Below the pieces are notes generated by a model that searched no databases, was not told where the DNA came from, and saw only the letters and a program-made list of their open reading frames with translations. A DNA stretch of 64,000 nucleotides from Micromonospora inyonensis (GTDB lineage: Bacteria; Actinomycetota; Actinomycetes; Mycobacteriales; Micromonosporaceae): the NCBI RefSeq assembly GCF_900091415.1, contig NZ_FMHU01000002.1, positions 1,364,001 to 1,428,000 on the forward strand. Reading direction: 5' to 3'. Shown piece by piece: positions 1 to 9,843 of this stretch. A program made the translations under genes and the position numbers. How positions within the stretch are numbered: position 1 is the first letter of the stretch; every line of letters starts with the position of its first letter.

Positions 1-3000
1 GCGTGCCGAGGGGCAGCGTCGGGCGCTCGACCGGGCGTACGCGCGTGGCCGTGTCTCGCCGCGCCAGGTCGGGCTGATCGAGGCGCACGGCACCGGCACC
101 ATGGTCGGGGACCGTACCGAGTTGGAGACCCTGACGCGGCTGTTCGCCGAGTCGGGTGCGCAGCCGGGCAGTTGTGCGCTCGGCTCGGTCAAGTCGCAGA
201 TCGGCCACACCAAGTGCGCGGCCGGGCTCGCGGGTCTGATCAAGACGGCACTCGCGTTGTACACCGGGGTCAGACCGCCGACCATCAACCTGACCCGGCC
301 CAACCCGGTGTGGGACCCGCAGCACAGCCCGTTCGCCTTCTACACGCAGGCCCGCCCGTGGAGCGCCCCGGTCGCTGAGCGGATCGCCGGGCTCAGCGCG
401 TTCGGCTTCGGCGGCACCAACTACCACGTGGTGCTCGCCGCGTACCCACACACGCCCGAACCACGCCACGCCCGCCAGGAGTGGTCGGCGGAGCTGTTCT
501 GCTTCCGCGGCCCCGACCGCTCGGCAGCGCACCGGGCGGTGCGGCAGCTGGCCACCGCACTGTCGACCACCGACCGGTACGGCCGGCCATGGCGACTGCG
601 CGACCTGGCCGCCACTGCGGCGGCACAGGCCGATCTGCGCTCCGGCCCCGTCCAGGTCGCGATCGTCGCCCGCGACACCACCGAACTCGACCGGCTGCTG
701 CACCGCGCGCTCGCCGGCGAGCACGACCCCGGGCAGGGACTCGTCCAGCCGCCACCGCAGGCCACGGGCACTGCCGGCGGGAAGGTGGCGTTCCTGTTCC
801 CCGGGCAGGGCAGCCAGTACCCCGGCGCCCTGGCCGAACTGTTCGTCACCTTCCCCGACCTGCACCGGTACCTCGAACTCGGCGAGGAATGTGCGGACGT
901 GCTGTTCCCACCGACCGCGTTCGACCCCGCCACGGAACGCGCCCAGCAGCAGCGGATCGTCCGGATGGCCCAGCCCGTGCTCGGCATCGGCGGACTCGCC
1001 GTGGACCACCTGCTACGCCGGCTCAACATCCGCCCCGACGTCGCTGCCGGGCACAGCTACGGCGAACTCGTCGCGCTGTGCGCCGCCGGTGCCTACGACC
1101 CGCCGACCCTGCTGGAGCTCAGCCGGCAACGCACCGAGGCGATCCTCGGTGCCACCGACGACGATCCGGGCACCATGGCGGCGGTCGGCGTCACCGCCGA
1201 ACGCCTCGCGCAGATCCTGGCCGGTGCCGGCCTCGCCGACCAGGTCGTCCTGGCCAACCGGAACGCCCCCACCGAGCAGGTGATCTCCGGCCCCACGCCC
1301 GCGGTGCGGGCGGCGGTCACCGCGCTGAAGGCCGCCGGCCTGACGGCACGCCGACTCGACGTCGCCCGCGCCTTCCACAGCCCGCTCGTCGCCGCCGCCG
1401 TGGATCGCTTCGCGCAGGTGCTCGCCGCCCGACCGGTCGGACCACCGGATATCCCGGTCTGGTCCAACCGCACCGCCGCCGCCTACCCCGCCCACGCCGA
1501 CGGGGTGCGGGACGAACTCGCCGCCCAGATCGGCGCCCCCGTGCGCTTCGTCGAGCAGATCGAAGCCATGTACGCCGCAGGCACCCGCACCTTCGTCGAG
1601 GCCGGCCCCGGGCAGGTACTCACCCGTCTCGTCCAGACCATCCTCGCCGACCGGCCGCACCTCGCCGTCGCCTGCGACCGGCGCACCGGCGAAGGGCTCC
1701 GTGACTTCCTCATCGCCGTGGCGCAGCTGGCGTGCGCCGGGGTACCCGTACAGACCGGCTGGCTGCTGCACGGCCGCGACACCGTCGAGGCCACTCCGAC
1801 CGCAGCCGACAGCCGCCCCTTCTGGCGGGTGGACGGGCAACTTGTCCGCGACCGCGGCGGCAACCGCCTTCCTGGCGGCATGACGCCCCCACAACGTATG
1901 AAGGAGTTGTCCATGACCGCAGCAACCGAACGCACCGTCAGCGGTCGCGGTGAGCGTCCCGGGCGGGAACATTCCGACGACCTGCTCGCCGAGTTCCTCC
2001 GGACCAACCGGGAGATGATCGCCTCCCAGCGTGACGTGCTGCTCGCCTACCTCGGTCACGACACCAACGGTGGACCCCCCGCCCCACGGCCACCCGAGAC
2101 ACAGCGCCCCACCGGCTCACCGGTCGATCCAGTTGACGCCGTGGCGGGTCCACCGGCGCCGGTGGCGGCCGGGGCGAACCCTCCCGGCCATGATTCTGCC
2201 GCACCGCCGAGCGGCGCTCCGGGAGGAACGGAGGTCGTCGTACCGATCTCGCCAGCACCTGCGCCGACCGGGCTGCGGGCTCCGGTTCCGCCGGCCAGGA
2301 CCAGCCCACCGACACCGCTCCCGCCGATGCCGGCCGCCATGGCGGTGTTCACGCCACCCGAGCCCGGCGGAGACACCACCAGCGCCAACGGCGCGGCAGT
2401 CGCCACGCCGGTCGCCACCGTCGTGGCGGAGCCACCCGGTCCCGCCCTCCAGGACGTGGTGCTGACGGTGCTCAGCGAGCGGACCGGTTACCCGGTCGAC
2501 CTGATCGAACTCGACCTCGATCTGGAAGCGGACCTCAGTATCGACTCGATCAAGCGGGCGGAGATCGCCGGCGAGGTCGCCGCCCGGCTCGGGATGTCCG
2601 GCGAGGGCGACGAGTCGGAGCTGGAGGAGATGATCAAAGCGCGGACCGTGCGCGCGATGCTCGACCTGCTCGCCACCCGGATCAGCGCTGCGGGGACGTC
2701 CTCGGTGGCGAATGACGCCGTTGCCACCCACGTGCCAGCCGCCGGCACCACCCCCGCTGTCCCCGCCACGCGGGCAGACAGTGCCGCGTCCGCGTCCGCT
2801 CTCCCCGCACCCACCGGCGTGCCGGTCTCTCCCGTCGGCACGCCGGCGCCGCCCGCCGTCCCCGCCGCGACACCGGGCGGTGTGGACCTCCAGGACGTGG
2901 TGCTGACGGTGCTCAGCGAGCGGACCGGTTACCCGGTCGACCTGATCGAACTCGACCTCGATCTGGAAGCGGACCTCAGTATCGACTCGATCAAGCGGGC

Positions 3001-4783
3001 GGAGATCGCCGGCGAGGTCGCCGCCCGGCTCGGGATGTCCGGCGAGGGCGACGAGTCGGAGCTGGAGGAGATGATCAAAGCGCGGACCGTGCGCGCGATG
3101 CTCGACCTGCTCACCACCCGGGTGACCGACGCCGTGGCGGACACGGTCCCCGCATCGTCTCCGGGCCCCCCCACCGGGCCGGCGCCAGCTGCGGCGTCGC
3201 CCACGATACCGGCGCAGCCGCGCCCGGCGCTGCTCGCCACGGTCCCCGCCGGGCACCTGCCACGGGTGCCGCAGACGGTGCCGGCTGCGGGTGGCGCGGC
3301 GCCGGTGGACGGTGATGGGCTGCCGGGTGTCGCGCCCACGCGGATGCTTCCCACGCTGGTGTCGGTCGCGGACGCGCCGATGCAACCGGAGAGCGTGCTC
3401 GCGGGTGCCACGTTCCTGGTCACGGGCTCTTCAACGGTGGCCGACCAGGTGGTGGAGCTGCTGCGCCGACACGGGGCGACCGTACGCGCCGGCACGGCAG
3501 CCGATCCCGGCACCGTCGACGGCGTGGACGCACTGGTCCTGCTCGACGGTCTGGCCGGTGGCCGGGCGCCGCTGCTGCCCGGCGCGTTCGGGTTGATCAG
3601 ACAGGGCCTGGCGAGCGGGCCGCGCTGGGTGTTCGCGGTCGCCGACCGGAGCGCCGGCGCGGGCACGGACGGGCTGGGTGGCCTGTTCCGCACCATCGCT
3701 CGGGAGTATCCGTCGACCACGGCGCGGGTGGTCATCGTCGACGGTACGGAACCCGCGCAGGGGCTCGCCCAGCAGATCATCGACGAGTTGCTGCTCAAGG
3801 ACGATGCGGTGGTGGTGCACCGTGGCGGTGGCGGGCGGCGTGCGCACGACCTGGTGCCGGCGAGCCTCGGGGCGCTGGCGGCTGGCGGTGCCGGTCCGGC
3901 CGGCGACGGCGTGGCCGAGGCCCGGGCGATCGGTCTGGACCGTGACTCGGTGGTGGTGCTGGTGGGCGGCGCGCGGGGCATCACCTCCTGGTTCGCACGG
4001 GCTCTGGCGACGGCTGCCGGGTGCCGCATCGAGCTGGCCGGCCGCACCCCGCTGCCGGAGGGCCCACAGGATCCGGTGTTGGTGGCGGCCACCGACGCGG
4101 TGGCGTTGCGGGCGGCGCTCGCCGGACAGGGGGCCGGCTCCCCAGCGACGATCGCCCGCACGGCCCAGGCGATCCTGGCAGGCCGGGAGGTCGAGGCCAC
4201 CCTGCGGGAACTGGGTGAGCGGGGCGCCCGGGTGCGCTACCACAACCTCGACGTCCGTGACGCGCAGGCGACCAGGCAGCTCATCACCGCAATCCACGGC
4301 GAGTACGGTCGCATCGACGGGCTGGTGTACGCCGCCGGGGTGATCGAGGACAAGCTGATCGCCGACAAGGATCCGCAGTCGTTCACCCGCGTCTTCGACA
4401 CCAAGGTGGCCGGTGCCCAGGCGGTGCTGGGCCCGCTGGAGGGCCTGCGCTACCCGCCGAGGTTCGTGGTGCTGTTCGGCAGCATCGCGGCGGCGTACGG
4501 CAGCCGCGGGCAGAGCGACTATGCGGCGGCCAACGACGCCCTGGAGGCGGTTGGTGCCCGCTGGAAGGCCCGTACCGGCAACCGCTGCCTGACCGTCCAC
4601 TGGGGACCGTGGGCGCCGGTCGAAGGTCACGGCGGCATGGTCAGCGCGGAGCTGAGCCGGGCGTACGCCCGACGCGGCGTCCGGCTGATCGACCCCGAGG
4701 AAGGCGCGCTGAGCCTGCTGGGCGAGTTGGCCTGGGGCGATCCGGCGGCCACCTCCGTCGTGTACACCGCGTCGGGCTGGTGA
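1..4783 (+). CDS. PfaA-like polyketide/secondary-lipid synthase, KS-AT-ACP-ACP-KR (5' partial)
   Basis: The reading frame is open from base 2, so the start lies upstream; about 1593 residues are in the window. It begins inside the ketosynthase, with the EAHGTGT histidine motif and then SVKSQIGHTKCAAG. An acyltransferase follows, with FLFPGQGSQ and the GHSYGE nucleophile (Ser at base 1055). After a Pro/Ala-rich linker come two acyl carrier domains with the DLSIDSIKR phosphopantetheine site (Ser codons at 2546 and 2987). A ketoreductase ends the protein (VGGARGIT cofactor loop near 3960, SDYAAAND near 4515). The IDSIKR ACP motif and domain order match PUFA-synthase PfaA-type enzymes more than modular PKSs. 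It should load an acyl unit, extend it iteratively and reduce the beta-keto group. The stop overlaps the next start (TGATG), so the two megaenzymes are co-translated. The family is clear; the product is unknown. Confidence 0.93.
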   Translation, partial: RAEGQRRALDRAYARGRVSPRQVGLIEAHGTGTMVGDRTELETLTRLFAESGAQPGSCALGSVKSQIGHTKCAAGLAGLIKTALALYTGVRPPTINLTRPNPVWDPQHSPFAFYTQARPWSAPVAERIAGLSAFGFGGTNYHVVLAAYPHTPEPRHARQEWSAELFCFRGPDRSAAHRAVRQLATALSTTDRYGRPWRLRDLAATAAAQADLRSGPVQVAIVARDTTELDRLLHRALAGEHDPGQGLVQPPPQATGTAGGKVAFLFPGQGSQYPGALAELFVTFPDLHRYLELGEECADVLFPPTAFDPATERAQQQRIVRMAQPVLGIGGLAVDHLLRRLNIRPDVAAGHSYGELVALCAAGAYDPPTLLELSRQRTEAILGATDDDPGTMAAVGVTAERLAQILAGAGLADQVVLANRNAPTEQVISGPTPAVRAAVTALKAAGLTARRLDVARAFHSPLVAAAVDRFAQVLAARPVGPPDIPVWSNRTAAAYPAHADGVRDELAAQIGAPVRFVEQIEAMYAAGTRTFVEAGPGQVLTRLVQTILADRPHLAVACDRRTGEGLRDFLIAVAQLACAGVPVQTGWLLHGRDTVEATPTAADSRPFWRVDGQLVRDRGGNRLPGGMTPPQRMKELSMTAATERTVSGRGERPGREHSDDLLAEFLRTNREMIASQRDVLLAYLGHDTNGGPPAPRPPETQRPTGSPVDPVDAVAGPPAPVAAGANPPGHDSAAPPSGAPGGTEVVVPISPAPAPTGLRAPVPPARTSPPTPLPPMPAAMAVFTPPEPGGDTTSANGAAVATPVATVVAEPPGPALQDVVLTVLSERTGYPVDLIELDLDLEADLSIDSIKRAEIAGEVAARLGMSGEGDESELEEMIKARTVRAMLDLLATRISAAGTSSVANDAVATHVPAAGTTPAVPATRADSAASASALPAPTGVPVSPVGTPAPPAVPAATPGGVDLQDVVLTVLSERTGYPVDLIELDLDLEADLSIDSIKRAEIAGEVAARLGMSGEGDESELEEMIKARTVRAMLDLLTTRVTDAVADTVPASSPGPPTGPAPAAASPTIPAQPRPALLATVPAGHLPRVPQTVPAAGGAAPVDGDGLPGVAPTRMLPTLVSVADAPMQPESVLAGATFLVTGSSTVADQVVELLRRHGATVRAGTAADPGTVDGVDALVLLDGLAGGRAPLLPGAFGLIRQGLASGPRWVFAVADRSAGAGTDGLGGLFRTIAREYPSTTARVVIVDGTEPAQGLAQQIIDELLLKDDAVVVHRGGGGRRAHDLVPASLGALAAGGAGPAGDGVAEARAIGLDRDSVVVLVGGARGITSWFARALATAAGCRIELAGRTPLPEGPQDPVLVAATDAVALRAALAGQGAGSPATIARTAQAILAGREVEATLRELGERGARVRYHNLDVRDAQATRQLITAIHGEYGRIDGLVYAAGVIEDKLIADKDPQSFTRVFDTKVAGAQAVLGPLEGLRYPPRFVVLFGSIAAAYGSRGQSDYAAANDALEAVGARWKARTGNRCLTVHWGPWAPVEGHGGMVSAELSRAYARRGVRLIDPEEGALSLLGELAWGDPAATSVVYTASGW
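2446..3112 (+). repeat. Duplicated ACP coding segment (226 bp, period 441)
   Basis: Bases 2446-2671 and 2887-3112 are identical by direct comparison. Each encodes a complete acyl carrier domain including the IDSIKR site. The Ala/Pro linkers between and around them differ. Identity at silent positions points to a recent duplication or ongoing gene conversion. Confidence 0.95.
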
Positions 4784-7700
4784 TGGGAATGTCCAGCGAC
4801 CAGATCGCGATCGTGGGGATGGCCGCGGTGCTGCCCGGCGCGGGTGACCTCGACGGTTACTGGCGCAACCTGGTCGAGGGTTTCGACGCGATCATCCAGG
4901 TGCCGCCGCACCGGTGGGATCCGGAGTTCTACGACCCGGCGCAGGCGCACCGCCCGGACCGGGTGTACTGCCGCCGGGGCGGCTTCGTTGACGAGTTCGC
5001 CACCTTCGATCCGCTGAGGTTCGGCATCATGCCGGCGTCCGTCGCCGACATCGAGCCGGATCAGCTCATCGCGCTACAGGTGGCGGCGGCGGCCATCGAC
5101 GACGCCGGTGGTGGCGACCGGCTACCCGCCGCTGACCGCGTCGGTGTGATCCTCGGTCGGGGTGGCAGCATCAGCCCCGCCGCGGCCCGGTACGCCCTGC
5201 GCGTGCGGATGACCAGCCAGACGATCAACCTGCTCCGGGAGCTGATCCCGGACCTGCCGGAGAGCCGGTTGGAGGCCGTGCGGGCGAGGTTCGACGAGCA
5301 GCTCGGCGAGCACCGGCCGGAGGGAACGATCGGACTCGTGCCGAACCTGGTCGCCTCCCGGGTGGCCAACCGGCTCAACCTGCGTGGTCCGGCGTACACG
5401 TTGGATGCCGCCTGCGCTTCGTCGCTGATCGCGGTGGACCAGGCGATCAGCGAGCTGACCAGCGGCCGGCTCGACGCGGTCCTCGCCGGCGGCGTGCACC
5501 ACGTGCACGACATCGGTTTCTGGTCGATATTCAGCCAGCTCGGCGCGTTGTCCCGGCGGGGCGAGATCCGGCCGTTCGACAGCGCGGCGGACGGGCTGCT
5601 CATCGGCGAGGGCACCGGGATCGTCGTACTCAAGCGGACGGCCGACGCGGTGCGCGACGGCGATCGGATCTACGCGGTGATCCGGGGGAGCGGGGGGTCC
5701 AGCGACGGGCGCGCCGCGAGCATGGTCAACCCGGTCAGCGAAGGGCAGGTGTTGGCCGTCCGGCAGGCCTGGGCCGCGGCGGGTCTGGATCCGACCGCCC
5801 CGGACGCGCTGGGCCTGCTGGAGGCACATGGCACCGCGACGCCGACGGGCGACGTCGTCGAGCTCGCCACCATCGCCGAGGTGTTCGGTCCGCACCGGGG
5901 CGGGCCACGACCGGTGATCGGCTCGGTGAAGTCGATGATCGGTCACACCATGCCGGCGGCCGGCAGCGCAGCCCTGATCAAGGCGGCCCTGGCCGTCTAC
6001 CACGGCGTGCTCCTGCCGACGCTGCACTGTGACACCCCCCGACCGGAGCTGGCGCACACCCGGTTCGCGCCGATCAGCGGCGCTCAGCCGTGGGAGAGCG
6101 ACGGACCCCGCCGCGCCGCCGTCAACGCCTTCGGCTTCGGCGGCATCAACGCCCACGTCATCCTGGAGGAGGCGCCGGAGGCCTTCGCCTCCCGTCGGGG
6201 TGGTACGGGCACGACCGGGCTGGTGTCCCGCACCGTGTCGGCGCCCGCGGCCGTCGACACCACGGCGGCGGTCACCGTCGAACAGCCCGACGAGGTGCTG
6301 TGGCTGGCCGCCCCCGACCCGGCCGCACTGGCCCGCCTGCTCGACACCGACGACCACGCCGTCCGCGCCCTCGGCCTTGCCCGGGCCCGACCGGCCGGTC
6401 CCGCTGGCGCTCGGGGCCAGGCGGACGAGCGCTGCCGGCTCGGTGTCGTCGACCCCGACACCAAGCGCCTCGCCACCGCCCGGCGCGCCGTCGCCAAGGG
6501 GCAGCCCTGGCACGGCGCCCGGGACATCTGGTTCAGCCCCGCCCCGCTGCTCGCCGGCGATTCCCCCGGCCAGCTGGCCTTCGTGTTTCCCGGGCTGGAG
6601 ACGGAGTTCAGCCCACGCACCGCGGACGTCGCGGCGCACTTCGGCCTGCCCGACCGGCAGTGGTCCACCGACGACCTCGGTCGGCACGGCGCCGGCGTGA
6701 TCGAGGTCGGCAAGCTGCTCGACGCCGCCCTGCACCGTGTCGGGATCGCCCCACACGCGGTCGCCGGTTACAGCATCGGCGAGTGGACCGCCGCGGCCAC
6801 CACCGGACTGATCAGGCCGTCATCGGTGGACGAGTTCCTCGCCATCTTCAACTCGACGGCCGTGGAGACGCCCGGCCGCGTGTTCGCCGTCGTCGGCGGG
6901 GCCGCGCAACAGATCACCGCGCGGCTCGCCCGCTATCCGGGGGTGGTCCTCACCCACGACAACGCGCCGGCCCAGTGCATCGTCAACGGGCCCGAGAACG
7001 AGATCGACCGCCTCGTCGAGGCACTACGCGGCGACGCGATCCTGTGCCAGAAGCTGCCGTTCCGCGCCGCCTTCCACACCCCGGTGTTCGCCTCCGGGCT
7101 GGAGTCCATCGGCGCGGCCCTGCCCCGCTGGCAGGTGCGGTCCGCGCGGGTGCCCGTCTGGTCCACCACCCTCCGGGCGCCGTTGCCCACCGAGCCGGCC
7201 CGCGTGCTGGAGATCTCCGCACGACACATGCTCGAACCGGTCTGGTTCCGGCAGACCATCGCGGCCATGCACGACGCGGGCATCCGGGTCTTCCTTCAGG
7301 TCGGCGCCGGGCAGCTCGCCTCGGTCATCGCCGACAACCTGCGTGGCCGCGACCACCTCGCGATGCCGGTCAACGTCGCGCATCGCGGCGGGCTGAACCA
7401 ACTGCGCCGCGTCGCCACGGCGCTGTGGGTGGAGGGCGCCGCACCGGACCTGTCCGTCCTCGACACGACGGCCAAGGGCCGTGCCCGAGCTGCCGCGCCG
7501 GCCGCCCATCCCGCCCGCCGTGGCCCGGTCATGCGGCTCGACCTCGGCGGCGCGCTGGTGCGCTTCGGCGAGGGAGCCGACAAGCTGCTCGGCGTCTCCG
7601 TGTCCGCCGACCACTCGGCGGGTGACGCGGACGGCACCGAGCGCACGAGCGCCACGAACGGCGCAGGCGGTGGGTCCGGGTCGGTTGCCCGGGACGCGAC

Positions 7701-9480
7701 GACCGCCGTGGCAACGCAGGGCACGAAGGCCGCGGTGGTGACACCGGCGGTCGCGACCCCGCACGCCCCGGTCGGTCCGCCGAGATCCCCGACCCTGGAC
7801 AGGCTGCACGACCTCGCCGGACGCTCCAGCGTCGCCGCGGAACTCGCCTCGTTGCTGAGCGACCCCACGGACGGTGTGGTCGTCGACGGCGGTGGCGGGC
7901 ACCCGCCGCCGGTCCCGCCGCGCGTCCACCGTACGGTGCTGCGGGTCGCCCTCGACACGATGCCGTACCTGCGCGACCACTGCTTCTTCGTACAGCCCGA
8001 GGACTGGCCCGAACCGGAGGATCGCTGGCCCGTGGTGCCGGGCACCACCGCCCTGCACCACATGATGGAGGCCGCCCGGCAGGCGGCACCCGGCATGCGG
8101 GTCGTCGGCGTGCGCAGCGCCCGGTTCAACCTCTGGTGCATCGCCGCGCCGCCACAGGACGTTGAGATCACTGTCAAGCCCACCGGTCCCGGCCACCTCT
8201 CGGTGACCTTCGGTAACTACGCCCGCTCGACAGTCGAGGTGGCCCCGGCCTATCCGCACGACCGTCCGGCGTTCTGGCGCCACGATCCCGCCACGGAACA
8301 GCCGCCACGGATCAGCGCCGAGGAGATGTACGCCGAACGGTTCGTGTTCCACGGCCCCCTGTTCCGCGGCGTGACCACGGTGCACGCCGTCGGCGACATG
8401 CACATCCGTGGCGTGGTGACCGCCCCGTCTCCGCCCGGTGGGCTGCTCGACAGCACCTTCCAACTGGTGGCCAACTGGATCGTCACGACGCAACCGTTCT
8501 CGGCGCTGCCGGTGGGAATCGGACACGCACGGTTCTTCGGTCCGCCGCCGGCGCCCGGTACGGCGCTCGAGTGCATCGCCCGCGCGCGCTCGACCGACGA
8601 CGCGCAGCACGTCTTCGACATTCAACTCGCCGTCGACGGCCGGGTATGGGCGCAGCTCGACGGCTGCATCGAGCGACGGTTCAAGAGCCACCCCACCCTG
8701 CCGGAGGAACGTTTCCCGGAGCGCCACCCGATGTCGCTGCGGCAGCCCGAGGGCTGGACCTTGGCCTTCGACTGCTGGCCCGACCTGGTCACCCGGGGCA
8801 TGACCGCGCGCGGCATCCTCGGCAACCGGGGCTATACCGACTACGAGCGGCAGCCGCCCAAGGCGCGCAAGCAGTGGCTGCTCGGCCGGATCGCGGCTAT
8901 CGACGCCGTCCGGTTCCCGCTGTGGGAAAGCGGCCACACCGATGTCTACCCGATCGAGTTGACCATCACGAACGATCCGAACGGCCGGCCCCGGGTGCGC
9001 CCGCGCCCCGGCCGGGGCTTCGGCGCCTGGGACGTCTCACTCGCCCACGTCGCCGAGATCGGGGTGGCGATCGCCGGACCCCGCGTGCCGGAGGCGCTGC
9101 CCGGCGCGCCGGGTGTCGGCATCGACGCTGTCGAGATCACCGAGCCTCCGGAGGACGCGGTCTCGTCCGCACTGTCGGAACCAGAACGACGGCTGTTCGA
9201 ATCGATGCCGGCCAGCGGCGAGGACAGGCAGCTGTGGTTCGCCCGCTTCTCGGCCGCCAGGGAGGCCGTCGCCAAGGCGGAGGGCACCGGCCTGGCCGGC
9301 GACCCACGACGGTTCACGGTGGTGGCCGCCACCCCGGCCGCGCTGACCGTCGAGGTCGGTGACCGCATCTACCAGGTTGCCCATCGCGAGGTGTCCAACC
9401 CCGAGGGCCTGCCCCCGAGGCGGTACGTCGTCGGCTGGACGTGGGGACCGGAGCCTGCCCACCGGACCGGCCGCCCGTAG
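4783..9480 (+). CDS. Second synthase subunit, KS-AT-DH with integral phosphopantetheinyl transferase
   Basis: 1565 residues. The ketosynthase is complete: Cys211 in DAACASS, His349 in EAHGTATPTGD and a third motif GSVKSMIGHT. An acyltransferase-like domain has Ser664 in GYSIGEW but a divergent entry motif (FVFPGLETE). Residues about 1045-1305 form a hot-dog dehydratase-like region. The C-terminus (about 1445-1555) is an Sfp/AcpS-type phosphopantetheinyl transferase with VGIDAVE and FSAAREAVAKA, where the usual KE pair reads RE. The enzyme probably self-activates the ACPs of the partner synthase. The combination resembles the C-terminal half of enediyne-type and PUFA-like synthases. No enoylreductase (PfaD) is present in the window, which predicts an unsaturated or only partly reduced chain. 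ATG 4783 overlaps the upstream stop; 4789 is an alternative start. Confidence 0.9.
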   Translation: MGMSSDQIAIVGMAAVLPGAGDLDGYWRNLVEGFDAIIQVPPHRWDPEFYDPAQAHRPDRVYCRRGGFVDEFATFDPLRFGIMPASVADIEPDQLIALQVAAAAIDDAGGGDRLPAADRVGVILGRGGSISPAAARYALRVRMTSQTINLLRELIPDLPESRLEAVRARFDEQLGEHRPEGTIGLVPNLVASRVANRLNLRGPAYTLDAACASSLIAVDQAISELTSGRLDAVLAGGVHHVHDIGFWSIFSQLGALSRRGEIRPFDSAADGLLIGEGTGIVVLKRTADAVRDGDRIYAVIRGSGGSSDGRAASMVNPVSEGQVLAVRQAWAAAGLDPTAPDALGLLEAHGTATPTGDVVELATIAEVFGPHRGGPRPVIGSVKSMIGHTMPAAGSAALIKAALAVYHGVLLPTLHCDTPRPELAHTRFAPISGAQPWESDGPRRAAVNAFGFGGINAHVILEEAPEAFASRRGGTGTTGLVSRTVSAPAAVDTTAAVTVEQPDEVLWLAAPDPAALARLLDTDDHAVRALGLARARPAGPAGARGQADERCRLGVVDPDTKRLATARRAVAKGQPWHGARDIWFSPAPLLAGDSPGQLAFVFPGLETEFSPRTADVAAHFGLPDRQWSTDDLGRHGAGVIEVGKLLDAALHRVGIAPHAVAGYSIGEWTAAATTGLIRPSSVDEFLAIFNSTAVETPGRVFAVVGGAAQQITARLARYPGVVLTHDNAPAQCIVNGPENEIDRLVEALRGDAILCQKLPFRAAFHTPVFASGLESIGAALPRWQVRSARVPVWSTTLRAPLPTEPARVLEISARHMLEPVWFRQTIAAMHDAGIRVFLQVGAGQLASVIADNLRGRDHLAMPVNVAHRGGLNQLRRVATALWVEGAAPDLSVLDTTAKGRARAAAPAAHPARRGPVMRLDLGGALVRFGEGADKLLGVSVSADHSAGDADGTERTSATNGAGGGSGSVARDATTAVATQGTKAAVVTPAVATPHAPVGPPRSPTLDRLHDLAGRSSVAAELASLLSDPTDGVVVDGGGGHPPPVPPRVHRTVLRVALDTMPYLRDHCFFVQPEDWPEPEDRWPVVPGTTALHHMMEAARQAAPGMRVVGVRSARFNLWCIAAPPQDVEITVKPTGPGHLSVTFGNYARSTVEVAPAYPHDRPAFWRHDPATEQPPRISAEEMYAERFVFHGPLFRGVTTVHAVGDMHIRGVVTAPSPPGGLLDSTFQLVANWIVTTQPFSALPVGIGHARFFGPPPAPGTALECIARARSTDDAQHVFDIQLAVDGRVWAQLDGCIERRFKSHPTLPEERFPERHPMSLRQPEGWTLAFDCWPDLVTRGMTARGILGNRGYTDYERQPPKARKQWLLGRIAAIDAVRFPLWESGHTDVYPIELTITNDPNGRPRVRPRPGRGFGAWDVSLAHVAEIGVAIAGPRVPEALPGAPGVGIDAVEITEPPEDAVSSALSEPERRLFESMPASGEDRQLWFARFSAAREAVAKAEGTGLAGDPRRFTVVAATPAALTVEVGDRIYQVAHREVSNPEGLPPRRYVVGWTWGPEPAHRTGRP

Positions 9481-9504
9481 CGCGATCACGAGAGGGGACA
9501 TCAC

Positions 9505-9843
9505 ATGTCCGTAGACCAGGCCACCATCCTCGCCGAGGTCGCCGCGATGGTGCACGCGATCCGCGACGACGCCGGAGTCGACGGTGAGATCACCATGGCG
9601 ACCAGGTTCCAGGACGACCTGGAGATGGAGAGCATCGACGTCATCTCCCTCGCCGGCCGCCTCCAGGCGCGGTACGGCAACGTGGTCAACTTCGCCCAGT
9701 TCGTGGCCAAACTGGACCTGGACTCCATTCGACAACTGCGGGTCGGCCACCTCGTCGCACACATAGCCACCGCGCTCGACGGGGCGGACGCGGACGCCGG
9801 CCATGCGGACGCCGGCCTCGGCCCGGCGGGCCGGTCCGCATGA
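9505..9843 (+). CDS. Free-standing acyl carrier protein
   Basis: 112 residues. An ACP fold is suggested by the helix II region with Ser in LEMESIDVISLAG, the phosphopantetheine attachment site, and by FQDDL just before it. Residues after about 85 are a low-complexity Ala/Asp/Gly tail. It follows the second synthase by 24 bases, with a Shine-Dalgarno-like GAGAGGGG upstream, and its stop overlaps the next start as ATGA. It probably carries either the starter or the finished acyl chain for the hydrolase and sulfotransferase encoded next. The substrate cannot be read from sequence. Confidence 0.88.
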   Translation: MSVDQATILAEVAAMVHAIRDDAGVDGEITMATRFQDDLEMESIDVISLAGRLQARYGNVVNFAQFVAKLDLDSIRQLRVGHLVAHIATALDGADADAGHADAGLGPAGRSA

